Position numbers and translations under genes: made by a program | The notes under the pieces: model-generated | What the model was told of the DNA's origin: nothing | Databases searched by the model: none | What the model saw: only the letters and a program-made list of their open reading frames with translations | Shown here: piece after piece, positions 26,311 through 35,167 of the stretch | How positions within the stretch are numbered: position 1 is the stretch's first letter | Layout: each line of letters starts with the position of its first letter | Assembly (NCBI RefSeq): GCF_014076495.1 | Contig: NZ_CP043575.1 | Span: 3,720,001-3,784,000 of the forward strand | Length of the DNA stretch: 64,000 nt | Direction of reading: 5' to 3' | Origin: Comamonas koreensis | GTDB lineage: Bacteria; Pseudomonadota; Gammaproteobacteria; Burkholderiales; Burkholderiaceae_C

Positions 26311-26460
26311 GGTCGTGTCGGTAGTGCTTGTCCAGACTTTCGTATGCGGAGTCACGCGGCGAAGAGGGGCTCGGTGGAGTGCGGTGATCCGCATAGGTTT
26401 ATCTCGCGATTCATCCGCAGATTGAGCACTTGAACGTCAAGACGTGCGGCACACCGGTTG

Positions 26461-27297
26461 CTACTCCGGTTTATCTTCTGACGGCTGGCTTGGCACCGGT
26501 GCCCCCTGCGCCTGGAATGCCATGCGGTACTGCTTGGGCGACCTTTTCCAGAACTTCTTGAACTCGGTGGAAAAGTTGCCGGAGTTGGCATAGCCGACTT
26601 CGGTCGCAATGTCGGCGACCCCCAGTGAGCCGGTCTCCAGCATCATTGCGGCCCTGGACATTCGCTCTTTGCGAATATATTCAAAGACCGTCATGCCCAC
26701 GGTGGCCTCAAATACCATATTTAGGCGGTGGGTGGACAAACCCAGGCTGGCAGCCACATTACCGCCTTTTAGCGTCGAGTCACTGAGGTGATGGATTATG
26801 AATTCGGTCGCTACCTGCTTGATGCTCATATTGGCCGACAGGATTCCCGAAGGTATATGCCATGCCCTCACCGCATCCGCTGTATGCTGCTCCAATCCGG
26901 TTCTTTTACGCGCCAGCGCAATGTGAATGCGAACCCTCTCCAGCACCTCATCCACATAATAGGGCTTCAATATATAGTCGACAGCTCCAGCACGAAGCCC
27001 AAGCAGCCGGTCTTCTTTATCAGACAGCGCAGAGATAAATAGGATGGGTATATAGCGGGTGGATGCATTCTCTTGGAGCAATCTGGCCACCTTGATATTA
27101 CTGCGGTCAGGCAAGCGCACATCCATCAATACCAGATCAGGAGGCTTTAAAAGAATGCGGGTGTAGACCTGGCTCTCATTCTCAATGACGCTGACGGTGT
27201 AAGAGCGGCTGCGCAGTGCGGTGACCAGAAGACGAAGTTGCTGTAGATCGCGATCGACGATCATTACATGTGGGACTTTAATCTCACTATTAATCAT
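26461..27297 (-). CDS. response regulator with AraC-type DNA-binding domain
   Basis: The product has about 278 aa. The N-terminal receiver has IVDRD, acceptor Asp in LVLMDVRLPDRS near residue 58, FISA and ILKPYY with the conserved Lys. The C-terminal AraC/XylS double helix-turn-helix occupies about residues 165-265 (SLGLSTHRLNMVFEATVGMT, then VADIATEVGYANSGNFSTEF). Such proteins are phosphorylation-dependent transcription activators. The ATG at 27297 fits the domain start; the open frame runs 52 codons further upstream without family similarity. There is no strong ribosome site. No cognate kinase is adjacent. Its closest neighbour is the secreted protein at 24280, a possible target. Confidence 0.88.
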   Translation of the reverse strand: MINSEIKVPHVMIVDRDLQQLRLLVTALRSRSYTVSVIENESQVYTRILLKPPDLVLMDVRLPDRSNIKVARLLQENASTRYIPILFISALSDKEDRLLGLRAGAVDYILKPYYVDEVLERVRIHIALARKRTGLEQHTADAVRAWHIPSGILSANMSIKQVATEFIIHHLSDSTLKGGNVAASLGLSTHRLNMVFEATVGMTVFEYIRKERMSRAAMMLETGSLGVADIATEVGYANSGNFSTEFKKFWKRSPKQYRMAFQAQGAPVPSQPSEDKPE

Positions 27298-27800
27298 ATA
27301 TTGCGCACAAATCCCTTTCCATATCGGACGCCAGGTTTCCGTGGATTTTTCTGCGCTTGCAAATGCACGGGGATCTTGAAAGCGGCCTGGCGTGGCCAGC
27401 CCAGCCAGCAGCGCGCACCTGCGCCAATGGCAGCAAGGGTGGGCGGCAAGCAAGGTGGCGTGGATGCAGAAATTTACGGCAAATATAGTACGAGAGACAC
27501 TCCAAACATTCTCTTTTAAAAATTACAATCAGCGACTTGTAATAATGAAATATATAAATGAAAAATGATATTCATTTCTGCATTAAGCAAAGAAGTTTGG
27601 ATTAAAACAAATATCAAAATTTGATTTACCTGTTACGCAACAATGATTTGAAACCACCAGGTTTACATGTTGTTTACAGTTGGGCCTTTACGGGTAGGAG
27701 GGCGCTCAAGATAAGGCGCGGGCAGCACCCTCGCCGAAACGGGATCTCCCTTAAACTCATCCGCTGTTGGGGGCAGGTTTGCGCCCCGGAAAGGCCATGC
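27298..27800. other. 503-bp intergenic region between divergent genes
   Basis: The middle (about 27505-27640) is strongly AT-rich and presumably carries promoters in both directions. No further gene or RNA is recognised. ORF extensions from both neighbours reach into it but have no start signals. Confidence 0.35.
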
Positions 27801-28496
27801 ATGAAGCACGACGGGCATGCCGTCGTCGGATCTCCGATCACCGACGTCATCTTTGAAGAAAAGCGCGTTTTGCTGCTGCTCGATGACGGCCGCCAGCTGG
27901 CCGCTCCGCTGTCCTGGGTGGGGCCCAAGGTGCTTGCGATGAACGCGCAAGAGCGATCGCAATGGGTGGCTACCGCGGACGGGCGCGGCGTCAACTGGCC
28001 CAGCGCCGGTCAGACCTCGGCTGACGGCGCACTCAATGTCTGGACACTGGAGCAAGATGCGCTGTTTGAAGCGGCACTGGCAGAGCTCAAGGCGGCGGAC
28101 TGGAAGATCGAACAACTAGGCAGCCGCAGCCGGGCGCTGGTCGCACTGTGGCGCCTGGTGGCCGATGGCTACAACGGCGGCCTGCTGCAGTTCTTGGGCA
28201 ACTGGGGGATCGCTGAAATGGACGCGGCCCTGGCCGCTCTTGCTGACATAAAAGCCAGCGCCACACGCGACGTCGTCTGCGCGTTCTGGCGCCTCGTCGG
28301 CCCGATTGCCCGGTCCGATGCGGTCAACACCATCGATGATGTCTACAAGGCCATTGACGGCGAACGCTCCGAGCGCATCGAGGAGCTGGACGAAGCGTTC
28401 TGGGAGGCCGCAGAGGAGCTGGTCAAGCGCGTGCCGGAATACTTTGGGCCGGCGCCCTCTGCTCGCGCCGGCGCCGATCAAGAGGCAGGCGAGTAG
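27801..28496 (+). CDS. DUF2442 / DMP19-like two-domain protein
   Basis: The 231-aa cytoplasmic protein resembles, in residues about 8-70, DUF2442 small domains (ITDVIFEEKRVLLLLDDGRQ, PLSWVGPKVLAMNAQERSQW, GVNWP). Residues about 95-190 resemble DMP19-type (DUF4375) helical domains (LVALWRLVADGYNGGLLQFL, WGIAEMDAALAAL). DUF2442 proteins are often found with toxin-antitoxin-like genes, and DMP19 family members are linked to DNA mimicry. The function here is unknown. GGAAAGG precedes the ATG at 27801, deciding it over upstream in-frame starts. The domain assignments are from motif recognition only. Confidence 0.65.
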   Translation: MKHDGHAVVGSPITDVIFEEKRVLLLLDDGRQLAAPLSWVGPKVLAMNAQERSQWVATADGRGVNWPSAGQTSADGALNVWTLEQDALFEAALAELKAADWKIEQLGSRSRALVALWRLVADGYNGGLLQFLGNWGIAEMDAALAALADIKASATRDVVCAFWRLVGPIARSDAVNTIDDVYKAIDGERSERIEELDEAFWEAAEELVKRVPEYFGPAPSARAGADQEAGE

Positions 28497-28528
28497 TCAG
28501 TCCTTACTGACGACTCCACAAATGTACT

Positions 28529-29050
28529 CTACTTGTCGCTGTTTGCGCTCAGGTTGTCCAGCAGATCATCGAGCGACTTGAATTCGATGGTCTCCACACC
28601 ATCGTTCTCGTCAATGGAGATGTCTTCCAGCAGCAGCTCCTCGCACAGCTGGGCCCGCACCCAGCACTGCGGAAACTGCTTGGGTGCGACAAATGACAGC
28701 AGCACGGCATCGGCAAAAACGGCCACCGAATGCAGGCGCAGGTCATTGCGCAGATCGGTGGGCTCTTGCACCTCATCGTCTTCAACGGCTTCTTCTACCT
28801 CCAGCGCAATGTCGTGGACCAGCGCCGTCCACTGATCGGCTGGCATCGCCAAAAAGCGCTGGGTATTGGCGATAAGGGCATCGACATCCATGTCCGGGTT
28901 GTCGGCCAGCTCCGGGTCGACATTGACATGGATATCGGCCCCTGCGGCATGGAACCGCACGCTGCCCACCACAAAGCCGTCGTCGGCTTGCACGTCGTTC
29001 AAAAGCTGGCTCGCGGCTATCGCGTCACGAAGATGGGCAATCTGTGTCAT
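28529..29050 (-). CDS. conserved hypothetical acidic protein
   Basis: The 173-aa protein is strongly acidic, with clusters such as EVEEAVEDDEVQEP and EDISIDENDGVE. There is no signal peptide or membrane span. An alpha/beta pattern runs throughout. The ATG at 29050 has AAGGA about 9 bases upstream; a longer start at 29107 lacks one. The 5-prime end faces the divergent MFS gene at 29256, and the 3-prime end converges on the DUF2442 gene. I do not recognise the family. Confidence 0.6.
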   Translation of the reverse strand: MTQIAHLRDAIAASQLLNDVQADDGFVVGSVRFHAAGADIHVNVDPELADNPDMDVDALIANTQRFLAMPADQWTALVHDIALEVEEAVEDDEVQEPTDLRNDLRLHSVAVFADAVLLSFVAPKQFPQCWVRAQLCEELLLEDISIDENDGVETIEFKSLDDLLDNLSANSDK

Positions 29051-29255
29051 GGGGGCCGTCCTTGCGTTGAAGTGAATGGCCATCATAAGCGGCGGCCGGC
29101 CACGCATCTACCCTGCCCGCGAATGACTGTCATTCGCTCAACTGGCACAAATTCGATATTTCTTGTCCTGCTTGCGCGATTGCGCCAGCGCATCTTCCCG
29201 TAGGCTTGCCGCTTGCCTGATTTTTTTGCCTGCCCAGGTTTGCCCGCCCGACGCC

Positions 29256-30494
29256 ATGACCGCTGATACCGCCACCCTCAACCCCTCGCCTGCACTGGCT
29301 GCAGCACCTGCAGATACTCAGCAGCACGGCTTTTTATTGCCGATTGTGGGCGGCGCCGCGCTCGCCCACCTGCTCAACGACATGATCCAGGCGATGCTGC
29401 CGTCGATCTTTCCGATGCTCAAGGCGAGCTTTTCGCTCAGCTTTGGGCAGATTGGCGTGATTGCGCTGGTCTACCAGGTCACCGCATCGCTGTTGCAGCC
29501 ATGGATTGGCATGTACACCGACAAGCACCCCAAGCCCTACCTGCTGCCCTCCGGCATGGGCATGACCTTGATCGGCATTGGCCTGTTGGCCACCGCGCAG
29601 AGCTACGAGATGCTGCTGGTGGCCGCCGCCGTGGTGGGCGTGGGCTCGGCCACCTTCCATCCCGAGGCCTCGCGCATTGCGCGCCTGGCATCGGGCGGCC
29701 GCTTTGGCACGGCGCAGTCCAGCTTCCAGGTGGGCGGCAATACTGGCTCTGCCATTGGGCCGCTGCTGACGGCGGCCATCGTCATCCCCCATGGCCAGCC
29801 AGCGGTGGCCTGGTTCATGGTGGTCGCCCTGGTCGCCATCTTTGTGCTGTACCGCCTGACCATCTGGGTGCGCCACAACGGCAGCGCCAAGGCCCAGAGC
29901 CTGGCCAAGAACCATGCGGGTGAAGGCCTCAACCGCGTGGGCGTCATCCGCGCCGTCATGGTGATCTGCATTTTGATGTTCGCCAAGTTTGTCTATATCG
30001 CATCGTTCACGAACTACTTCACCTTCTACCTGATCGAGCGCTTTAACCTGAGCGTGCAAAGCAGCCAGCTGTTTCTCTTCATGTTCCTGGCCGCTGTGGC
30101 AGCGGGCACCTTTGCCGGCGGCCCGGTCGGTGACCGCATCGGCCGCAAGGCCGTTATCTGGATCTCGTTTTTGGGCGTGGCGCCGTTTGCGCTGGCTCTG
30201 CCCTATGTGGGCCTGGTGTGGACCGCCGTGCTCGCCATCGCCATCGGCCTGGTGATGTCGTCCGCCTTTGCCGCACTGGTGGTGTATGCGCAAGAGGCCG
30301 TGCCCGGCCGCGTGGGCCTGGTCTCGGGTTTGATGTTTGGATTGATGTTCGGCATCGGCGGCGTCGGTGCCGCGGGCCTGGGAGAGCTGGCCGATGTGCA
30401 TGGCATCGTCTGGGTGTATGGCCTGACCTCGTTCCTGCCGCTGCTGGGGCTGGCGACCGCGTTCTTGCCGGATACGCGGAAGAAGCGCCCCTAA
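29256..30494 (+). CDS. MFS efflux transporter, fosmidomycin-resistance (Fsr) type
   Basis: The 412-aa inner-membrane protein has about 12 hydrophobic spans. The N-terminal AHLLNDMIQAMLPSIFPML and the LLQPWIGMYTDK loop between TM2 and TM3 are characteristic of the Fsr subgroup. GSATFHPEASRIAR in the TM4 region is also characteristic, as is the second motif-A-like GGPVGDRIGRK after TM8. The drug or metabolite exported cannot be told from sequence. The ATG at 29256 is chosen because it starts a short soluble leader just before TM1; an upstream start would add unrelated sequence. Probably monocistronic. Confidence 0.88.
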   Translation: MTADTATLNPSPALAAAPADTQQHGFLLPIVGGAALAHLLNDMIQAMLPSIFPMLKASFSLSFGQIGVIALVYQVTASLLQPWIGMYTDKHPKPYLLPSGMGMTLIGIGLLATAQSYEMLLVAAAVVGVGSATFHPEASRIARLASGGRFGTAQSSFQVGGNTGSAIGPLLTAAIVIPHGQPAVAWFMVVALVAIFVLYRLTIWVRHNGSAKAQSLAKNHAGEGLNRVGVIRAVMVICILMFAKFVYIASFTNYFTFYLIERFNLSVQSSQLFLFMFLAAVAAGTFAGGPVGDRIGRKAVIWISFLGVAPFALALPYVGLVWTAVLAIAIGLVMSSAFAALVVYAQEAVPGRVGLVSGLMFGLMFGIGGVGAAGLGELADVHGIVWVYGLTSFLPLLGLATAFLPDTRKKRP

Positions 30495-30557
30495 GAATGG
30501 GATGTGCACCCGGCATCGGGCGCAGAGGGCTGGTTGCCCCATCCCCCATCGCTGGCA

Positions 30558-32123
30558 TCACTCCAAGGGGACGGCGCCCAGACCCATCAGGTTGCCGTGG
30601 CGGTCGCGGACCTGCAGCACGGTTCCACTTCGGTTGCCAGGCTCTTGAAAGAGATAACCGGTAGAAGTCACACCATCACGGATCCAGGTACAGGTGGCCC
30701 TGCGCGGAACGGCGGGATCAGCGCGGGTGCATCGAATGGCGCCATCGTCACTCACCGCTTCTAGACCCTCCACACGCGACAAAGTCACGGCGACCGTGTC
30801 TTGCGGGGCAATCAAGGTGGAGAATTTGAGCCACCATTGCCCCAGCAAGCCTTGCGCGTCTGCGGCACCCGGCTCCAATGCCATCCGCACCATCTGCTTT
30901 TGAGGCTCGTTCGGCAGCGCTACCGTTCCGCGTACGCGACTGAGTGCCCTCGAGCTTGTACCGCCGTACAAGAACGCCAGCGACAAGTCTCCGGCAGCCT
31001 CCGCCAGTTCCGCACTTTGGAGTGGTCCCCCCAGTGCACGGCCTCCTTGGTAGCGATTCAGCGCTAACTGGGTCTGGGCTTTCTGGAAACTTCCGCTTCC
31101 CATGTGAAAGGTCGGCCGCCCGCTTGGCAGATAGTTAAATACCTGCGCCAAGGCCATGCCATTTTGAACATCGATGGCCATTCCACGCCCTGGCTTGAAG
31201 GTCCATTCATCCTCCACCAACCAAGTGCCACTGCTGGGGGTGATTGAAAGGTTGCAGTTGATTTGATCGCCAATGTACAGATCCAGCCAGAAGGCGCACC
31301 CAGTGATGGTGGAGCCGGAGCCCCCTCCTATAGCTGTACCCATGACTGGATAAGTAAGCACTGCTCCTTGTTCCAGTACGACAAGCTCAGCAACAAGATC
31401 CACATTCACAATACGCAGCGCAATGGACTGCACATAGGGCTCATTGCCATCGGCGGGCTGAGGTTCACTGTTGGTGCAACGGAAAATGTCTTGGTCTGCG
31501 GCCTTTGTGCAGATGAACGTATTCCATGGAACGCCATGAAAACCACGCATCCATACCCGCCACTGCAAATCTTGGGCCGGCTTGCCGATGTTGATATGGA
31601 CTTGCCGGTGTGCAAGCGCATTGGAGTCCAGCGTCGTCCCAAGAAAACTCCGCGTTTCACCTGCGCTCCAATAGCGGGCCACATAGTCATCACTTCTCAT
31701 CTCAAAGCGTTGAATCGCGCGCCCGGGCTCGCCAGGAAACTGCACCGTCCCCTGTAGCCCGTTGGCAAAACTCACCGTCACTTTCCCCGGCGATTCCAAC
31801 GCGACCGCATCCCTTGCATCACTGCCAAAGCTGCGCCCCCCTTGGTACTGCATCAGCGGTGCAGTAACGGTGTCGCCATCCATCTGCCCGGTAGCCGTGT
31901 AGAAAGTGGCGTCGCCATTCGTCTCATAGCCAAATACCTGCATAAAGAAGGTATTGCCTTGCACATCAATCGCCAGGCCCCGGCCCGGTTTTCCATCCAA
32001 TTCTTCGGTAATGGCCCAGGTGCCGGCCTGGGGGGTAAAACTGCGAGCAGCCCAACCCATGCTGCTTGCGAGCGCCAGCACGCTAGCAACAACGGTAGAA
32101 CGGATACCCATGGCTTTATTCAA
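30558..32123 (-). CDS. exported protein with an internal domain duplication
   Basis: The 521-aa product has a signal peptide (VVASVLALASSMGWAA). Two copies of a domain occur at residues about 30-110 and 300-385. They share SGTW/AGTW, KPGRG.AIDVQ, QVFNY/QVFGY, a P/ATF motif and YQGGR. The linking and C-terminal regions carry several Cys pairs. No known family is recognised. The start is a TTG at 32123, decided by AGGAGAT six bases upstream; the ATG four codons in is too far from that site. The gene is convergent with the Fsr transporter and divergent from the TonB receptor. Likely periplasmic or secreted. Confidence 0.72.
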   Translation of the reverse strand: MNKAMGIRSTVVASVLALASSMGWAARSFTPQAGTWAITEELDGKPGRGLAIDVQGNTFFMQVFGYETNGDATFYTATGQMDGDTVTAPLMQYQGGRSFGSDARDAVALESPGKVTVSFANGLQGTVQFPGEPGRAIQRFEMRSDDYVARYWSAGETRSFLGTTLDSNALAHRQVHINIGKPAQDLQWRVWMRGFHGVPWNTFICTKAADQDIFRCTNSEPQPADGNEPYVQSIALRIVNVDLVAELVVLEQGAVLTYPVMGTAIGGGSGSTITGCAFWLDLYIGDQINCNLSITPSSGTWLVEDEWTFKPGRGMAIDVQNGMALAQVFNYLPSGRPTFHMGSGSFQKAQTQLALNRYQGGRALGGPLQSAELAEAAGDLSLAFLYGGTSSRALSRVRGTVALPNEPQKQMVRMALEPGAADAQGLLGQWWLKFSTLIAPQDTVAVTLSRVEGLEAVSDDGAIRCTRADPAVPRRATCTWIRDGVTSTGYLFQEPGNRSGTVLQVRDRHGNLMGLGAVPLE

Positions 32124-32282
32124 ATTTATCTCCTGATATTCATATCAGTATATGGACCTTTCCTCGCCCCGTGCTTACAGCGGAACCTGAGTCTCCAGAC
32201 GCAGGGCTCGCACCAAATTCAGCGGCGGGTGATCCCATAAATACAACAAAAAGTTGCAAACATGACATCTGATGAATACGAT

Positions 32283-32297
32283 TGAGAATGATTCTTG
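32283..32297 (+). promoter_or_regulatory. Fur-box-like site upstream of TonB receptor
   Basis: TGAGAATGATTCTTG matches the Fur 7-1-7 consensus TGATAATnATTATCA at 6/7 positions in the left half and 4/7 in the right half. It lies 30 bases before the receptor ATG, the expected promoter position, and predicts repression by iron. Confidence 0.6.
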
Positions 32298-32326
32298 TTC
32301 ATTAAAGTCATAGCAACGTCATTCTC

Positions 32327-34519
32327 ATGTCACATACAACCCAACTCAGACACCAACCCAACCTGATCGTCCTGGCCTTGATGGCCGCTGCCGCCAGCGC
32401 TGGGGCATCGGCCCAGCAGGCCCAGCCAGCGCAATCAGCAGCACCCGCGCAGGAGGCGGGCGCCAGCACAGAGGCCAGCGCACCCGTCAACCTGCCCCAG
32501 GTCACCGTGCGCGACCGCTATGAGCGTGAAGACCTCCCTGCGCTCGCGCCCGGGCGCAAGGCAGCCAAGGGGGCACGGCTGGGCATTCTGGGGGCGACCT
32601 CGATCATGGAGGCGCCCGTGCACGTCAATGCCTACACACGCGAGCTGGCCGAGGACTGGTCGGCGCTGTCGCTGCAGGATGTGCTGGAAAACGATGCGGC
32701 GGTGGTCTTTACCACCAACAAGGGCCATTTGCTGCAGAACTTCAACCTGCGCGGGCTCGATGTGACGGCGATGGACATAGCGACCAATGGCCTCTACGGC
32801 ATTGCGCCGGCCAACTCGGTGCCGATCGAGATGTTCGAGCGGGTCGAGGTGATGCGCGGCCCCAATGTGCTGCTCTCGGGCATGCCGCCGCTCGCCAGCG
32901 TGGCCGGCTCGGTCAATATGGTGACCAAGCGCGCGCTGGCCCAGCCGATTGCCGACCTGACCGCCACCTATGTGTCGGACTCGTACTACCAGCTGCATGC
33001 CGACGTGGGCAAGCGCTTTGGGCCCGAGCAGCGCCTGGGCCTGCGCTTCAATGGCGTCTATGGATCGGGCGATATGGGCGCCGAGGACGAAAAGCAAAAG
33101 CGCAATGTGGGCGCGCTGGGCCTCGATTACCTGGGCGACAACTTCCGCCTCTACCTGGATCTGTACAACAGCGTCAACAAGATCGATGGCGGCAGCCCCG
33201 GCATGTTCAGCTTTTTGGGCAGCGCAGCCATCCCCGGTGTGGGCACCCTGCTCTCACCGCCAGATGGGGATGTGAACCTGTTCAAGGGTACGCATGGCAA
33301 GTACGACAACAGCGGCTTGCTGGCCCGGGCCGAGTTTGACTTCAGCAAAAACTGGCAGGGCTATGTGGCAGCGGGCGGGTCGGAGGCCGAAGGCCAGGGC
33401 CTGCTGTTTGGCACGCGCGCCATTGTGACCGGCGCAGACGGCACCACGCGCGGCGCGATCTACAACGTGCACACCAAGTCCGAGCGCCGCACGGCCGAGG
33501 CGGGCGTCATCGGCAAGTTCGACACCGGCAGCGTGCAGCACCGCCTGCAGCTGTCGTTCAACATCCTCAAGCACAAGGAAGGCACGGTCAACACGGCCTG
33601 CAACTACTGCTACACGACCAATATGTACCGGCCGACGGAGCCCGCCTTCCCCGCAGCACCCACCTTCAAGGACTACACGACGGAGAACGAATTCCGCTCG
33701 GTGGCGATTGCCAACACCATGGGCTTTTGGGATGAAAAGCTGTTGCTGACCCTGGGCCTGCGCCACCAGACGGTGAAGACCCCGCTGGTCAATGGCGTGG
33801 CCTCCAACTACAGCGAAAGCCGCACCTCGCCAATGGTTGCCGGCGTGCTACGCCCCTGGGGTGAGAACATCGCGCTGTTTGCCAACTACACCGAAGGCCT
33901 GGAGCCCGGCCGCACCGTGGGCACCGGCTTTGCCAACCAGGGCGACACGCTCGCGCCGATGCAGACCAAGCAAGGCGAAGTGGGTGTGAAACTGCAGGCC
34001 GGTCAGACCACGCACACCATCAGCGCCTTCCAGATCAAGAAGCCCTCCATCGTCACCAACAGCGCGAACTTCCAGGTGCTCGATGGCGAGCAGCGCCTGC
34101 GCGGGCTGGAGTGGAGCGCGTTTGGCAAGCTGAGCGAGAGCGCGGCGCTGCTGGGCGGTGTGGAGTACATCCAATCCAAGCAGACCAACACCGGCCTGGA
34201 GAACTATGGCGTGCCCAAGCTGCGCACCCGCATTGGCCTCGATTGGGACACCCCCGTGCAAGGCCTGTCGGTGGGCGGGCGCCTGTTCCATACCGGCTCG
34301 CAATGGGCGGACTCGGGCAACCGCCTGAAGGTGCCTTCGTGGAACCGCATCGACGCGATGGCCCGCTATGCCACCAAGTTCGGCGCTACGCCCGTGCGCT
34401 TTAACGCCAGCGTGGAGAACCTGACCAACAAGAACTACTGGATCGGCATGTTCAACGATGGCTTTGTGATGCCGGGCGCGCCGCGCACCTACCGCTTGTC
34501 GGCCACCGTGTCGTTCTGA
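32327..34519 (+). CDS. TonB-dependent siderophore receptor
   Basis: The 730-aa outer-membrane receptor has a signal peptide ending SAGASAQQ and a plug domain. The plug contains VNAYTRELAEDWSALSLQDV, FNLRGLDV and the plug-end motif IEMFERVEVMRGPNVLLSGM, then GSVNMVTKRA. A beta-barrel of about 500 residues ends AP RTYRLSATVSF, with the required C-terminal Phe. There is no STN signalling domain, so it is a simple transducer-independent receptor. It imports a ferric siderophore using TonB-ExbBD energy; the ligand is unknown. The Fur-like box and the HemP/MFS neighbours support an iron-uptake role. No clear ribosome site is visible before the ATG. Double hairpin terminator follows. Confidence 0.93.
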   Translation: MSHTTQLRHQPNLIVLALMAAAASAGASAQQAQPAQSAAPAQEAGASTEASAPVNLPQVTVRDRYEREDLPALAPGRKAAKGARLGILGATSIMEAPVHVNAYTRELAEDWSALSLQDVLENDAAVVFTTNKGHLLQNFNLRGLDVTAMDIATNGLYGIAPANSVPIEMFERVEVMRGPNVLLSGMPPLASVAGSVNMVTKRALAQPIADLTATYVSDSYYQLHADVGKRFGPEQRLGLRFNGVYGSGDMGAEDEKQKRNVGALGLDYLGDNFRLYLDLYNSVNKIDGGSPGMFSFLGSAAIPGVGTLLSPPDGDVNLFKGTHGKYDNSGLLARAEFDFSKNWQGYVAAGGSEAEGQGLLFGTRAIVTGADGTTRGAIYNVHTKSERRTAEAGVIGKFDTGSVQHRLQLSFNILKHKEGTVNTACNYCYTTNMYRPTEPAFPAAPTFKDYTTENEFRSVAIANTMGFWDEKLLLTLGLRHQTVKTPLVNGVASNYSESRTSPMVAGVLRPWGENIALFANYTEGLEPGRTVGTGFANQGDTLAPMQTKQGEVGVKLQAGQTTHTISAFQIKKPSIVTNSANFQVLDGEQRLRGLEWSAFGKLSESAALLGGVEYIQSKQTNTGLENYGVPKLRTRIGLDWDTPVQGLSVGGRLFHTGSQWADSGNRLKVPSWNRIDAMARYATKFGATPVRFNASVENLTNKNYWIGMFNDGFVMPGAPRTYRLSATVSF

Positions 34520-34529
34520 TCACCACAAA

Positions 34530-34603
34530 GGCTCTGGCCATTGCCAGAGCCCACAAACACCACAGCCCGCTGGCCATTGCATGCCAGCGGGCTGTGTTTT
34601 ATC
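34530..34603 (+). terminator. tandem hairpin terminator after receptor gene
   Basis: The first hairpin is GCTCTGGC / GCCAGAGC (34531-34550). The second has a 13-bp perfect stem (CACAGCCCGCTGG / CCAGCGGGCTGTG, 34561-34596) followed by TTTTATC. It separates the receptor from the convergent hemP-like gene. Confidence 0.85.
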
Positions 34604-34619
34604 AGCGGTGTGGAGCGCT

Positions 34620-34928
34620 TTACTTCGTCAGGATCAGCTTGCCCAGCTTGGTGGCCTGCAAGGTGTAGACGGAGCCGTTATGGGCGATCTGCACGGTCTT
34701 GTGGCCGGCCAGCAGGCTGGCGCTGTCCACGCTGCGCACCTGCAGGTTGGCATCGTTCAGCGGCCGGGGCTGCAGCGCAATGGTGAGTGGCTCGCCAGCA
34801 TGGGACTCGGCCTCGCAGGCAGCGGGCGTATCGGCTGCGTCCTGCGGCTGTGGCACAGCTGGGCGGCGGAGTTGCAAGGTACGGCGGGCGCTGGTCGCGG
34901 CATGCAAAGTGGTCATGGTGGCGCTCAT
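34620..34928 (-). CDS. hemP: hemin uptake protein HemP
   Basis: The roughly 102-aa protein has a C-terminal 40 residues that are the HemP/HmuP domain: SVDSASLLAGHKTVQIAHNG, then YTLQATKLGKLILTK. The family ends characteristically in GKLILTK. In related betaproteobacteria HemP is needed for, or activates, heme/siderophore receptor expression. The N-terminal 55 residues are low-complexity. ATG at 34928 or 34916 are both possible; longer starts reach into non-conserved sequence. It is divergent from the MFS gene, sharing the Fur-like box at 35124, and converges on the receptor gene. Confidence 0.85.
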   Translation of the reverse strand: MSATMTTLHAATSARRTLQLRRPAVPQPQDAADTPAACEAESHAGEPLTIALQPRPLNDANLQVRSVDSASLLAGHKTVQIAHNGSVYTLQATKLGKLILTK

Positions 34929-35123
34929 GGCGGGTTGGTGGATGGTCAGGCAGATGCAGACAGCTGCACCCGAAGGAGGGAAGAAAAGCAGCAGAAGCAC
35001 GCGGCACCGCTGCCCGTTGGCCCCCACAACGCCAGGGCGTTGGCAGCGCCGCAAACGGCGCGCATGGCGGGATGACGTTCATCACAAGAGGGGCAAATCA
35101 CAGGAACCGAGTTTATCATTAAA

Positions 35124-35138
35124 TGAGATTGATTATCA
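35124..35138. promoter_or_regulatory. Fur box in the hemP / MFS divergent promoter
   Basis: TGAGATTGATTATCA matches the 7-1-7 Fur consensus at 5/7 and 7/7 positions, with further overlapping half sites on both sides (TTATCATTAAATGAGA). It sits between the divergent hemP-like gene and the MFS gene and probably represses both when iron is plentiful. Confidence 0.75.
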
Positions 35139-35167
35139 TTTAAAGACCATGTTATTGAAGGAGTCTG

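Noticed and set aside
29334..30542. 402-codon minus-strand frame antisense to the Fsr transporter
   Set aside because: It is extremely His/Gln/Gly-rich, with no motif; the plus strand encodes a clear 12-span transporter.
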